Source: an uncultured Clostridia bacterium (GTDB lineage Bacteria; Bacillota; Clostridia; Lachnospirales; CAG-274). Taken from it: a stretch of DNA of 64,000 bases. Every line of letters starts with the position of its first letter. Position 1 is the first letter of the stretch. The notes under the pieces are model-generated. The model saw only the letters and a list, made by a program, of their open reading frames with translations, was not told the origin of the DNA and did not search any database. Below are positions 35,294 through 45,129 of the stretch, in pieces. The stretch covers positions 62,001 through 126,000 of the forward strand of contig CALWSP010000006.1 of NCBI GenBank assembly GCA_944384235.1, in the 5' to 3' direction. Both the position numbers and the translations under genes were made by a program.

Positions 35294-35883
35294 TAAATAA
35301 TCTCCTCAACCCTCATATTATTCAAAACAGCTTCTTCAAGCTCTCTAATGCCTTTGTTGTTTTTAATAATAACATTAGCATATTTTTTCATTTCTTCAAA
35401 ACTCATTTGGTTTTTAAACCTTAAAATTGCATCTTCTTTTGAAATACAATCTCTTTTTACAACTCTTTCCACTCTAATATCAAAATCTGCGTATACAATC
35501 CAAACACTGTCACACATTTTCTCAAGCCCAGCCTCAATTAATAAAGGTGCATCAATAACAATTGCTTTTGCAAAACTATTTTCACAAATAAATTCCTTAA
35601 TTTTCTCCACAATATATTTGTGAGTAATTTTGTTAAGCTCTTTCAACTTTTCATTGTCATTAAACACAATTTGGCCAAGCTCTCTCCTGTTAATAAACCC
35701 ATTTCTATCTAAAACTTTCTCTCCAAAACTTTCTAAAATAGGCTTGTAAGCTTTCCCTTTTGGTAACATATTTTCGTGAGCAATTTTGTCGCAATCTAAA
35801 ATCAAACAACCTCTATCTTCCATAATTTTTGCAACAGCCCCTTTTCCGCAACCACTGTTTCCTGTTAAACCAATAATTTTCAT
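35293..35883 (-). CDS. coaE: Dephospho-CoA kinase
   Basis: A 196-residue P-loop kinase catalysing the last step of coenzyme A synthesis. Walker A is GLTGNSGCGKGAV (~5-17); the CoA-domain motifs are DCDKIAHE (~29-36) and IDAPLLIEAGL. Length is typical. It overlaps the small membrane protein gene by 4 bp upstream and the transglycosylase gene by 1 bp downstream. The polA-coaE neighbourhood is conserved in Firmicutes. Confidence 0.95.
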   Translation of the reverse strand: MKIIGLTGNSGCGKGAVAKIMEDRGCLILDCDKIAHENMLPKGKAYKPILESFGEKVLDRNGFINRRELGQIVFNDNEKLKELNKITHKYIVEKIKEFICENSFAKAIVIDAPLLIEAGLEKMCDSVWIVYADFDIRVERVVKRDCISKEDAILRFKNQMSFEEMKKYANVIIKNNKGIRELEEAVLNNMRVEEII

Positions 35884-36260
35884 TTTTTATCCTCAATCAT
35901 ACCATATTCTAAATAATTAACAATAACCATTAAAGCAAAACTTGCAATAAACATAGTTCTAACATTTGCAAAATATGATAACACTAAAGAATATCCTAAA
36001 AATATAACCCATAAAACTAATGAAGCTAAATAACCGTAAAACCATTTTTTGCTTTCTTTTATAACATTTCCAGTCCATAAATAAAATTTTGTAAAAACTA
36101 ACACGCCAATAGCAAACATACAGTTTCTAATTGGGAAAAACTCGCTGTAAGTTATTCCCTCGTTGTTTTTATTTATGCTAAAAATCAAAAAAGTTATAAT
36201 AAGAGTTAAAACAAAAATAGCCACATTCACCACATAAGATATAATTTTTCTATTTTCCAT
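35880..36260 (-). CDS. Small four-helix membrane protein, unknown
   Basis: A 126-residue protein with four predicted membrane helices (about 7-27, 48-66, 73-95 and 100-118) and charged ends (MENRK..., IEDKK). I do not recognise the family. It lies between polA (10 bp) and coaE (4-bp overlap), so translation is very likely; RBS AGGTGAG. The compact arrangement suggests co-expression with polA and coaE rather than a shared function. Confidence 0.6.
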   Translation of the reverse strand: MENRKIISYVVNVAIFVLTLIITFLIFSINKNNEGITYSEFFPIRNCMFAIGVLVFTKFYLWTGNVIKESKKWFYGYLASLVLWVIFLGYSLVLSYFANVRTMFIASFALMVIVNYLEYGMIEDKK

Positions 36261-36270
36261 ATTCTCACCT

Positions 36271-38907
36271 TTACTTCACATCGTACCAAGTTTTTCCAGT
36301 ATGAACTTCAGCAACTAAAGGCACAAATAAACTCACTGCATTTTCCATTTCATCTTGTAAAATCTTAGATACTCTCTCAACTTCGTCAATGTGTGCTTCA
36401 ATTAAAAGCTCATCGTGAACTTGTAATATCAATTCGGCTTTTAACCCCTCTTTTTTCATTCTTTCATAAACTCTAACCATTGCCACTTTAATAATGTCAG
36501 CTGCTGTTCCCTGAACAGGCATATTCATAGCAACTCTTTCTCCAAAAGAACGCTGAATAAAGTTAGAACTGTTTATTTCTGGTATATATCTCCTTCTGTT
36601 AAACATAGTAATTCCATATCCGTTGTTTTTAGCAAATTCCACACAAGAGTCAATAAAATCTTTAATTTTAGGGTATTTGTTAAAATAGCTTTCAATATAG
36701 CTGTCGGCCTCTTTTTTAGTAATTCCTAAATCTTGAGAAAGGCTAAAAGCACCAATACCATAAATAATTCCAAAGTTCACAGCCTTTGCATTTCTTCTTT
36801 GTAAAGAAGTAACTTCCTCAAAAGGCACATTAAACACTTGAGAAGCTGTTATAGTATGAATATCTTGGTTTTCTTTAAAGGCATTTATAAGAGTTTCATC
36901 ACCTGATAAATGGGCTAAAACTCTAAGCTCAATTTGCGAATAATCAGCGTCTATATATACATAGTCTTTTTTAGGAACAAAAACCTTTCTAAGTTGCCTA
37001 CCAAGCTCAATTCTAACAGGAATGTTTTGTAAGTTAGGCTCTGTTGAGCTTATTCTTCCAGTTGTTGTAATGGTTTGGTTAAAATTAGAATGTATTCTGT
37101 CATCACTTTCTATTACAGCCTTTAAACCATCAACATAAGTTGACTTTAACTTCGTATAAGAACGATATTCTAAAACTTTCCCAACTATTTCGTCGCTGTC
37201 TTTTAACTTTTCAAGTATCTCTGCTGATGTTGAATAGCCAGTTTTAGTCTTTTTGCCGTGCTTTAAACCAAGCTTTTCAAACAATATATAACCTAATTGT
37301 TTAGGGGAGTTAATGTTAAATTCCTCTCCAGCAAGCCAATATATGTCGCTTGTTAGCTCGTCAATTTTAACATCTAAGTTTTTGCCATACTCCTCTAAAG
37401 TTTCTCTGTCCACACCTATTCCAACATACTCCATATTTGCAAGCACATTAATTAAAGGTAGCTCAATGTTGTAATATAAATTCTCTTGCTCGTTTTCTTT
37501 TAGCCTTTCTTTAATAATAGGATAGGCTCTAAAACTTATGTCACACATTCTTCCACAAAAACTTGTAAATTCTTCGTCACTTAAGCTAGATAACTTTTTC
37601 TTGCTCTTTCCCTTTCCAAGAACTTCTTCTTCAGATGGGTAACTTTCGCCTAAAAAGTCCTCTGCTAGCTCATTATATTCATAATTGTCCATAGAAGAAT
37701 TTATTATATATCCACCAAGCATAGTGTCAAATATAATGTTCCTTAAATTAATGCCCTTCTTTTTAAGCAAAACTAAGTCAACTTTTCCATTGTGTGCAAT
37801 TTTAGAATTCTGGCTTTCAAAAAAGTCCTTAAATATATCTAAAATAACATCTTCTTTTAGCCTAAAAATGGTTGCACTGTTTTCTTTTTGAGTTGTCGCA
37901 ACTGCTATTATTTCTTGCTCCTCAACAAAAATTTTATACCCACAATCACTAAATGGGTTAATTTCTGATATAGCAATTTTTGCCTCTTCAATGTCTGTAA
38001 TAAGCTTATAATTTGCTTCAACACTCTGTTTTTTCTCGCCTACACTAAACCTATTTAACATAGACTTAAATTCATATTTTTTAAACATTTCATAAGCATT
38101 TTGGTTAAACATATCTTCAATTTTCATCTCAGAGATGTTAATTTCAAAAGGCACATCGGTTTTAATTGTAACAAGATATTTGCTATCTAATGCCTGCTGA
38201 GAATAAAGTGCTAAATTTTCACTAGCTCTTTTTGGCTTAACTTTGTCACTGTTAGCTATTGCGTTTTCAACACTTTTAAACTCTTGAATAATTTTTATAG
38301 CAGTCTTTTCACCAATTGATGGAACTCCAGGCACATTGTCGCTTGTATCTCCCATAAGAGCTTTAACGTCAATAAATTCCTCAGGTGTAACACCATATAA
38401 ATTAAAAACATCTTTTGCATTGTAGTTTTCTATAATAGTGCTTCCAGCCTTAGTCTTTGGTATTCTAATTTTAATAGTTTCAGATGCAAGCTGTAATAAA
38501 TCTCTGTCGCCACTTACAATAACAGGAACAATTCCGTCTTTGTCTGCACTTGTTGCTATTGTGCCTAAAAGGTCGTCAGCTTCAAACCCACCCATTTCAC
38601 AAGTTTTAATATTCATAGATTTTAAAACTTCTTTAACTAAACTCATTTGGGGAACTAATTCTTCTGGCATACCCTTTCTAGTTCCCTTATAATCTTTATA
38701 TTCTAAATGCCTAAAAGTTGGTTTTTTCACATCAAAACAAACTGCACAATACTCAGGTTTTTCCTCGTCTAATAACTTAAAAAATATATTTAAAAAGCCA
38801 TATACACCGTTTGTATATTCTCCATCTTTGTTTGTCAGTAGGGGCATTGCATAAAAAGCTCTGTTCATTAAGCTGTTTCCATCAATTAATATTATTTTTT
38901 CAGCCAT
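36271..38907 (-). CDS. polA: DNA polymerase I
   Basis: An 878-residue repair and Okazaki-maturation polymerase. It has a 5'-3' exonuclease domain (~1-290; GDRDLLQLA, ALMGDTSDNVPG), a degenerate 3'-5' exonuclease domain (~300-480) and the polymerase domain (motif A DADYSQIELRVLAHLSGD, motif B RRNAKAVNFGIIYGIG, motif C QVHDELLIE). The first exonuclease motif DxE of proofreading polymerases is absent (the region reads NPFSDCGYKIFV), so proofreading is probably lost, as in Bacillus and Thermus. ATG 38907 has GGGAGGAAAG. It is first in the run polA-membrane protein-coaE-transglycosylase-binding protein-galT-like-ddl. Confidence 0.96.
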   Translation of the reverse strand: MAEKIILIDGNSLMNRAFYAMPLLTNKDGEYTNGVYGFLNIFFKLLDEEKPEYCAVCFDVKKPTFRHLEYKDYKGTRKGMPEELVPQMSLVKEVLKSMNIKTCEMGGFEADDLLGTIATSADKDGIVPVIVSGDRDLLQLASETIKIRIPKTKAGSTIIENYNAKDVFNLYGVTPEEFIDVKALMGDTSDNVPGVPSIGEKTAIKIIQEFKSVENAIANSDKVKPKRASENLALYSQQALDSKYLVTIKTDVPFEINISEMKIEDMFNQNAYEMFKKYEFKSMLNRFSVGEKKQSVEANYKLITDIEEAKIAISEINPFSDCGYKIFVEEQEIIAVATTQKENSATIFRLKEDVILDIFKDFFESQNSKIAHNGKVDLVLLKKKGINLRNIIFDTMLGGYIINSSMDNYEYNELAEDFLGESYPSEEEVLGKGKSKKKLSSLSDEEFTSFCGRMCDISFRAYPIIKERLKENEQENLYYNIELPLINVLANMEYVGIGVDRETLEEYGKNLDVKIDELTSDIYWLAGEEFNINSPKQLGYILFEKLGLKHGKKTKTGYSTSAEILEKLKDSDEIVGKVLEYRSYTKLKSTYVDGLKAVIESDDRIHSNFNQTITTTGRISSTEPNLQNIPVRIELGRQLRKVFVPKKDYVYIDADYSQIELRVLAHLSGDETLINAFKENQDIHTITASQVFNVPFEEVTSLQRRNAKAVNFGIIYGIGAFSLSQDLGITKKEADSYIESYFNKYPKIKDFIDSCVEFAKNNGYGITMFNRRRYIPEINSSNFIQRSFGERVAMNMPVQGTAADIIKVAMVRVYERMKKEGLKAELILQVHDELLIEAHIDEVERVSKILQDEMENAVSLFVPLVAEVHTGKTWYDVK

Positions 38908-39009
38908 TTTCTTTCCTCCCTAACATATAAAAATCAATACAATATCCTATTTTATAGTATACTAAATTTTTAACAATATTAAAAGAGCAAAATTTATTTT
39001 TTTCAAAAA

Positions 39010-39058
39010 AATAAAGCTGTTAGCTAGAGTTTTTCCTCTAAAACTAACAGCTTTTATT
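39010..39058 (-). terminator. Terminator after ppk
   Basis: ATAAAGCTGTTAG and CTAACAGCTTTAT-type arms enclosing an inner CTAGAG/CTCTA hairpin, T run on the minus strand. Confidence 0.75.
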
Positions 39059-41158
39059 TTATTTTTCTTCAGCTAATATAGGTGTAAATATGTCGTTGCT
39101 ACTTTCCTTTTTAAACTTGTCGTAATCTCTTTTTGCTATTTTGTAAAACTCCATTTGGCTTGATAAAATTTCCCTTGCCCCTCTTTTGTCAACAGCTTTG
39201 TAAGAACCATCTTCTTGCTGTATTTTAGCTTTTAAATTGTCCCTTAATGTAATATCTATAATGTCTATAACTTTCTTTTTTAACTCATCGCTTTCAATAG
39301 GGAATGCAACCTCAACTCTGCTATCTAAGTTTCTGTTCATCCAGTCAGCAGAAGATAAATAAATTTTGTAGTTTCCACCATTTTCAAAATAATAAATTCT
39401 ACTATGCTCTAAAAACCTGCCAACTATGCTTCTAACAGTAATGTTTTCGCTAACATCCTCTATTCCAGTTTTTAAACAACAAATTCCTCTAACAATAAGC
39501 TCAATTTTCACCCCAGCCATACTAGCTTTGTATAAGGCTTTAATAATTCCTGTGTCAACTAAAGAATTCATTTTAGCAATAATTTTAGCTTCCTTTCCTT
39601 CTCTAGCATTTTTCTCTTCGTTTTCAATGTTTTTAATAAACATTTCTCTAAGGTCAGTTGGAGCAGCAGCTATTTTGTTCCAATGTGGATACTTAGCATA
39701 TCCAGATAAACAGTTAAATATAGCGCTAATATCCTCTCCAATAGTTTCGTTGCAAGTAAAAAGCCCTAAATCTGTATATAACTTTGCAGTTTTGTCGTTG
39801 TAGTTTCCAGTTCCTAAATGGCAATATCTAACAATGCCTTCTTCCTCTCTCCTAACAACTAAACATAATTTGCAATGTGTTTTTAAGCCAACTAAACCAT
39901 ATATAACGTGGCAACCTGCCTTTTCCAATTTTTTAGCCCAGTTAATGTTGTTTTCCTCGTCAAACCTAGCTTTTAATTCCACTAAAACAGTAACTTGCTT
40001 TCCATTTTCTGCCGCTTCTATAAGAGCTTTAATAATAGGCGAATTGCTAGAAACTCTGTATAGAGTCTGTTTAATAGCAAGAACATTTTTGTCCTTTGCA
40101 GACTGCCTAACAAAGTTCACAACTGGCTCAAAAGATTGATATGGGTGGTGCATAAGAATATCTTTTTCTTTAATTGCATCAAACATATCCCTTTCCTCAA
40201 AATCAATAACAGGTATAGGTGGCATAGGCTCGTCACATAAGTCAGGTCTATCTAATATTCCCCTTAAACTAAATAAAGTTGTAAGGTCAATAATATCTTC
40301 AATTAAATAAACCTCGTGTTCCTTTATTTCCAATTGCTTTTGTAAAAACGAAAATGAGCTTTCACAAATGTTTTTCTCTATCTCAAGCCTAACTGGTGCA
40401 CCCCATTTTCTTTGTTTAATAGAATCTTCAATTTCAGATAATAAGTCCCTGCTGTCCTCCTCGTCTATTTCAAGGTCAGCATCTCTTGTAATTCTAAAAC
40501 AAAAGGCAGATAAAACTTCGTTTTCGTTAAATAACTTTTCAATATATGCCTTAACAATTTCCTCTAAAAATATAAGTTCTACTTTTCCGTTTTCGCTAGG
40601 CAATTTAACTATTCTAGGCACAACAGATGGAACTTGAACAACTGCAAACCTTTCTTCTTTTAACTCTATTATAAGGTTTAAACTTTTGTTAGCCAACAAA
40701 GGAAACGGCCTAGATTGGTCAATAGCCATTGGCGTTAAAATTGGATATAAAGTCGTGTTAAAATATGTTTTTACATAGCTTTTTTGCTCTTTAGATAATT
40801 CATTAAACTTTAAAATTTTAATTCCATTTTCTTCTAACATAGGAAGTAACATTTTGTTTAAACAATTATACTGCCTTTTAACAATGCTATGTACCTTTTC
40901 TGATATAGCCAAAACCTGCTCACTTGCTGTCATACCAGCTGGGTCTAATTTTTTTGAACCAAGATATTGCTGGGTAATAAGCCCAGCCACTCTAACCATA
41001 AAAAACTCGTCCATATTAGAGGCTGTAATAGCTAAAAAATTAAACCTTTCAAGTAAAGGGTGGCTTTTGTCAATGGCCTCCTCAAGAACTCTAATGTTAA
41101 ATTCTAACCAGCTAAGTTCTCTGTTATAATAATAATCTTTGTTCTCTAAATTTATCAT
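39059..41158 (-). CDS. ppk: Polyphosphate kinase
   Basis: A 699-residue PPK1 making and using inorganic polyphosphate. It begins YYYNRELSWLEFNIRVLEEA and carries the PLD-like catalytic half with IKQTLYRVSSNS, VTVLVELKARFDEENNI, the phosphorylated His in YCHLGTGNYNDKTAKLYTD and the second His in FLEHSRIYYF. ATG 41158 forms TGATG with the ppx stop and is chosen; GTG 41161 one codon earlier is equally possible (site AAGGAG). Direct coupling to ppx means one mRNA yields both the synthesising and the degrading enzyme. Confidence 0.96.
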   Translation of the reverse strand: MINLENKDYYYNRELSWLEFNIRVLEEAIDKSHPLLERFNFLAITASNMDEFFMVRVAGLITQQYLGSKKLDPAGMTASEQVLAISEKVHSIVKRQYNCLNKMLLPMLEENGIKILKFNELSKEQKSYVKTYFNTTLYPILTPMAIDQSRPFPLLANKSLNLIIELKEERFAVVQVPSVVPRIVKLPSENGKVELIFLEEIVKAYIEKLFNENEVLSAFCFRITRDADLEIDEEDSRDLLSEIEDSIKQRKWGAPVRLEIEKNICESSFSFLQKQLEIKEHEVYLIEDIIDLTTLFSLRGILDRPDLCDEPMPPIPVIDFEERDMFDAIKEKDILMHHPYQSFEPVVNFVRQSAKDKNVLAIKQTLYRVSSNSPIIKALIEAAENGKQVTVLVELKARFDEENNINWAKKLEKAGCHVIYGLVGLKTHCKLCLVVRREEEGIVRYCHLGTGNYNDKTAKLYTDLGLFTCNETIGEDISAIFNCLSGYAKYPHWNKIAAAPTDLREMFIKNIENEEKNAREGKEAKIIAKMNSLVDTGIIKALYKASMAGVKIELIVRGICCLKTGIEDVSENITVRSIVGRFLEHSRIYYFENGGNYKIYLSSADWMNRNLDSRVEVAFPIESDELKKKVIDIIDITLRDNLKAKIQQEDGSYKAVDKRGAREILSSQMEFYKIAKRDYDKFKKESSNDIFTPILAEEK

Positions 41159-42681
41159 CACATTACACTCCTTTTGTTTAAAACTGCCTTTATTCCATAC
41201 ACATCTTCAAATAACTGTTTTCTCTTTTTAAACGCCCACTTTTCAAGGTCAATGTTTTTGTATGTGGATATTGTAACAATTAATTCTTTGCCACTACACT
41301 TAACATTCACACTCTCAAACTTATTGTTGTGGCTTGTATATACTGCATTTGCCAGTTTTAAAATAGCACTTAATTTACACACTCTAACTCTTTTTTCGCA
41401 GTCCATACTTAAATAAACCCCATTGTCATCAAATGGCATAACATCGTTGTGATAATAAGAAATTGAAGCAATAGTTTGCTTTTCCTCGTCGTTAATGCCA
41501 ACTATATCTAAACCCTTTATCATATGGTATGATAACCTGTCGTGAGATGTAATATTTACAGCCTTTCCAATGTCTTCAAGAATTGCTGCAATATTTAACA
41601 TAAGCCTATCTCTTTCTCCAAGCCCGTGATGTTTTTTCATTTTGTCAAAAATTTCTAAAGCCGTCTTGCTAACATCGTTAAAATAATTTTCATCGCTACC
41701 AAATTTTTTAGCAATGTTTTTAGCTGAAATAATGCTAAATTCTTCGTATCCCTTGTTAATTTTTTCATTTTCATAAGGGAATAATATCTCATATAATATT
41801 GCATCTCCAACAGTATATATAGGCGATAAAATGCTTTTAGCATTTGTAAATTTTAATATTCTAGAATATATAATAATAGCTGGCAAAATAACTTCAGCTT
41901 TTTCAACTTCTATTCCATATTTTTCTGCAATTTCAACTGGTGAAACATCTCTAACTTCTTTATATAACTTTAAAAAATCCTCTCTTGATATTATATTAAT
42001 GCCATTTTTCTTTTTTGCCTTGCAAATGCTTGAAATACTTTCTATTTGATTTCCAGTTATAACAAACTTTTGAAAATTTTCTTTAACAAAATCCCCAATG
42101 CCGTCTTGAAAAGGCTTTAAATACTCTTTTATAACCTGTAAATAATTAGAAGCATTTCCCCTGTAACTGTCAAAAAATTCAGATATTCTAAGAGCACCAG
42201 TCTGTATGTTTTGGCTTGCAATAGCCTTGCAATCTTTAAATATAGTTATGCTTATATTTCCAGAGCCTAAATGAGCAATTAAAGTTGAATCCATTTCTTC
42301 TTTGCTAAGAAAAGATAAAACCATTTTGTTTATATAAATTTTTTCTTCAGTTCCATCAATAACTTCTACATCTATTCCAGTTTTAACTTTAATTTGGTCA
42401 ACAAAAAAATCTCTGTTTTTGCTTTCTCTAACAGCTGTTGTTGCAAAAGCATATATTTCCTTAACCCCATAATCTCTTGCAAGTAACTTATATCCATTTA
42501 TAATTGCCGACAACTTTTCAATGCTGTCAAAAGAAATAATTCCACTATGAAAAGTGTCTTTTCCAAGAGAAAGCGGGTTGCTTACAGACTCAACAACTTT
42601 AACTTTCTTGTTTCCTTTTTCCCCAATTTTTAGCCTAATTTCATTAGAAGCAATTTCAATAACAGCAACACATTTTTTCAT
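41158..42681 (-). CDS. ppx: Ppx/GppA-type exopolyphosphatase with C-terminal HD-like domain
   Basis: A 507-residue phosphatase of the sugar-kinase/ASKHA fold. The N-terminal domain shows VIEIASNEIRLKIGE, FATTAVRESKNR and a nucleotide-loop-like LIAHLGSGNISI. The C-terminal helical half (~310-500) is HD-like: HHGLGERDRLMLNIAAILEDIGK...HDRLSYHMI, where the usual LHDIG reads LEDIG, so a metal ligand may be lost. It degrades polyphosphate or pppGpp; which is not decidable here. RBS GGAGGAGG. It lies upstream of ppk with overlapping stop and start. Confidence 0.88.
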   Translation of the reverse strand: MKKCVAVIEIASNEIRLKIGEKGNKKVKVVESVSNPLSLGKDTFHSGIISFDSIEKLSAIINGYKLLARDYGVKEIYAFATTAVRESKNRDFFVDQIKVKTGIDVEVIDGTEEKIYINKMVLSFLSKEEMDSTLIAHLGSGNISITIFKDCKAIASQNIQTGALRISEFFDSYRGNASNYLQVIKEYLKPFQDGIGDFVKENFQKFVITGNQIESISSICKAKKKNGINIISREDFLKLYKEVRDVSPVEIAEKYGIEVEKAEVILPAIIIYSRILKFTNAKSILSPIYTVGDAILYEILFPYENEKINKGYEEFSIISAKNIAKKFGSDENYFNDVSKTALEIFDKMKKHHGLGERDRLMLNIAAILEDIGKAVNITSHDRLSYHMIKGLDIVGINDEEKQTIASISYYHNDVMPFDDNGVYLSMDCEKRVRVCKLSAILKLANAVYTSHNNKFESVNVKCSGKELIVTISTYKNIDLEKWAFKKRKQLFEDVYGIKAVLNKRSVM

Positions 42682-42853
42682 AAAAAACCCTCCTCCTTGT
42701 TCTAATAATAAATATCTTATAATTCAGTAAATTTTTAAAGACCCTTTAGGTTAAACTATTGTAAAATAAATGTAAAAACAAAAAACATTTTACATACTTC
42801 AAATTTTAAGTTAAAATATAAATATATATTAATAAGTTATAGGTGGTGAAAAT

Positions 42854-43774
42854 ATGCTAACAATTTTAAACACAACAGAAAACTACACATTTAAATCAAA
42901 TAAAATCACTAAAGGTAGCTGGGTTAGTTTAAATGCCCCTACAAACCAAGAAATACTTGATGTAGCTAATTCTCTTCAGATAGATTTAAAAGACATACGC
43001 TCAGCCCTTGACTCTGACGAGGTTTCCCGTCTTGAAAAGGAAGATAACTACACTCTTTTGCTTATAGACATACCAACTGTAATTTTAAAAAATCAAAGGT
43101 CTATATATACTACTATACCACTTTCTATAATATATTCAAGAGAAAATATAGTAACAGTTTGCTTAGAAGATACTCCTGTAACAAAAAAAATAATGTCAAA
43201 TAAAGACCTTTGCACATATAAAAGAACTCAACTTATATATAAAATTCTATATAATTCCGCAAAACTTTATATGGAATATCTTATAAAAATAAATAGTATG
43301 CGTTCTTATATAGAAACAAAGGTTTCCACAAAAGAAACACTAACAGAACTTTATGACCTTGAAAAAAGTTTAGTCTACTTTAAAACTTCTTTAAAAAGCA
43401 ATGAAATAGTTTTAAATAGGCTTTTAAAACAGCCCACAATAAAACAATATCCAGAAGATGCAGATCTTTTAGAAGATGTTTTAATAGAATATAAACAGGC
43501 AATAGAAATGACCCAAATCTATTTTGAAGTTTTAGATAACACAATCGCAAAATACTCAGCTCTTATGGACTATGACTTAAATAACGCAATGAAACTTTTA
43601 ACATCTTTTACAATTGTTTTAGCCATTCCAACAGTTATTTCTGGCATCTTTGGAATGAACCTTTTAAACATACCTTGGGGCAACTCTAGCTTAGGCTTTT
43701 GGATTGTTAATTTTATCACACTTTTTATATGCATTGTAAGCATAATTTTGCTAAGAAAAAAGAAAATGCTATAA
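42854..43774 (+). CDS. CorA-family Mg2+/divalent cation transporter
   Basis: A 306-residue CorA-type channel subunit. A soluble cytoplasmic N-domain (~1-240) with a long helix (LLEDVLIEYKQAIEM...LDNTIAKYSALMDYDLNNAMK) precedes two C-terminal membrane helices with the signature GMN in VISGIFGMNLLNIPWG and a basic tail LRKKKML. It allows uptake of Mg2+ or related cations down the membrane potential. RBS AGGTGG. Divergent from ppx-ppk; ends in a strong terminator. The exact ion cannot be read, so I give no symbol. Confidence 0.9.
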   Translation: MLTILNTTENYTFKSNKITKGSWVSLNAPTNQEILDVANSLQIDLKDIRSALDSDEVSRLEKEDNYTLLLIDIPTVILKNQRSIYTTIPLSIIYSRENIVTVCLEDTPVTKKIMSNKDLCTYKRTQLIYKILYNSAKLYMEYLIKINSMRSYIETKVSTKETLTELYDLEKSLVYFKTSLKSNEIVLNRLLKQPTIKQYPEDADLLEDVLIEYKQAIEMTQIYFEVLDNTIAKYSALMDYDLNNAMKLLTSFTIVLAIPTVISGIFGMNLLNIPWGNSSLGFWIVNFITLFICIVSIILLRKKKML

Positions 43775-43776
43775 AA

Positions 43777-43805
43777 TTAAGGCTACCAAAAGGTAGCCTT
43801 AAAAA
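43777..43805 (+). terminator. Terminator after the CorA gene
   Basis: TTAAGGCTACC-aaaa-GGTAGCCTTAA, directly after the stop codon. Confidence 0.75.
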
Positions 43806-43824
43806 GGGTGTCTAAAGACACCCA
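43800..43824 (-). terminator. Terminator after lysC
   Basis: GGGTGTC-ttta-GACACCC then TTTTT on the minus strand, ~65 bp past the lysC stop; a second hairpin GTTAAGGG/CCCTTAATAAC lies between (43834-43860). Confidence 0.75.
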
Positions 43825-43889
43825 AACAAAGTTATTAAGGGAGAGGGGATTGCCCTTAACTCCTTTAATATATTATATTCATTTTTTAA

Positions 43890-45119
43890 TTAAAGGTGAT
43901 TAACATTTTCAAGCCCAGCATTCATAAACTTGTCGTGAATAGCAATAGCGGCTCTATCAGCGTCGTTTTCGCTAACAAGAACAGTAATTTTAATTTCAGA
44001 TGTAGAAATCATTTTAACATTAATACCTGCATCATAAGTAGCTTCAAACATCATTGATGCAACGCCTGGGTTAGTAGCCATACCTGCACCAACAGCAGAA
44101 ACCTTAGCAACTTGGTCGTTGTAGCTAATGCTTTCAAAACCAATAGTAGCTTTGTTTTCCTCAAGGAACTTAACAGCTGGCATCATATCAGCCTTAGTCA
44201 CAGTAAATGAAATATCCTTGCTAGAATCCCTACCAATAGACTGAATAATAAGGTCAACACTAATTTTCTCCTTGCTTAATAAAGAAAAAATTTTAAAAGC
44301 AACACCAGGCTCATCTTTAACGCCTAAAACAGCAATTCTAGCAACATCTTTATCTACGGCAACACCGTTTACTAACATTCTTTCCACTTTTGTTTCCTCC
44401 TTAACAACTGTACCCTCAGCATCTGTCATACTGCTACGAACAACTAAATTCACATTATATTTTTTAGCAAGCTCAACCGAACGGTTGTGAAGCACTTTAG
44501 CACCTAAACTTGCAAGCTCAAGCATTTCATCATAAGTAATTTCTTCAAGCTTTCTAGCTGTCTTTACAATTCTTGGGTCGCAAGTATAAACTCCATCTAC
44601 ATCAGTATAAATTTCACATAAATCCGCACCTAGCTTTGCTGCAAGAGCAACAGCAGATGTGTCAGAGCCACCTCTACCTAATGTAGTAACATCAAGGTTT
44701 CTGTTTATTCCCTGAAAACCAGTAATAATTACAATATTTTTTCTATCTAATTCGTTGTTAATTCTTGAAGTTGAAATGTCTTTAATTCTAGCATTGCTAT
44801 AATTAGAAGTTGAAAAAATATTGCACTGAAAAGCATTGAGAGAAATAGCTGGGTAACCAAGCTTTTCAATAGCCATAGCCATAAGAGCAACAGACTGCTG
44901 TTCACCAGTAGCTAAAAGCATATCCATTTCTCTTTTACTAGCGTTAGGGTTTATCTCTTTAGCCTTTTCAATTAACTCATCAGTAGTGTCGCCTTGAGCA
45001 CTAAGCACAACAACCACTTGATGACCTTCTTTGTAACTATTTACAATAGTTTGAGCAACGTGATTTATTCTCTCTGCATTTGCAACAGAAGAACCACCAA
45101 ATTTTTTAACAATTAACAT
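43890..45119 (-). CDS. lysC: Aspartate kinase
   Basis: A 409-residue enzyme committing aspartate to lysine, threonine and methionine. Kinase motifs are KKFGGSSVANAERI (start), TGFQG, TTLGRGGSDTSAVALAA and DVDGVYTCDPR. Two ACT domains follow (~265-400), as in feedback-inhibited aspartokinases (VRIAVLGVKDEPGVAFKIF). RBS AGGAGG. It follows hom by 10 bp and is the last gene of the UPF0735-hom-lysC operon. Confidence 0.95.
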   Translation of the reverse strand: MLIVKKFGGSSVANAERINHVAQTIVNSYKEGHQVVVVLSAQGDTTDELIEKAKEINPNASKREMDMLLATGEQQSVALMAMAIEKLGYPAISLNAFQCNIFSTSNYSNARIKDISTSRINNELDRKNIVIITGFQGINRNLDVTTLGRGGSDTSAVALAAKLGADLCEIYTDVDGVYTCDPRIVKTARKLEEITYDEMLELASLGAKVLHNRSVELAKKYNVNLVVRSSMTDAEGTVVKEETKVERMLVNGVAVDKDVARIAVLGVKDEPGVAFKIFSLLSKEKISVDLIIQSIGRDSSKDISFTVTKADMMPAVKFLEENKATIGFESISYNDQVAKVSAVGAGMATNPGVASMMFEATYDAGINVKMISTSEIKITVLVSENDADRAAIAIHDKFMNAGLENVNHL

Positions 45120-45129
45120 ACTTTGCCTC

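Noticed and set aside
43824-43889. Small gene between the CorA and lysC genes
   Set aside because: The stretch is filled by terminator hairpins and has no frame with a start and ribosome binding site.
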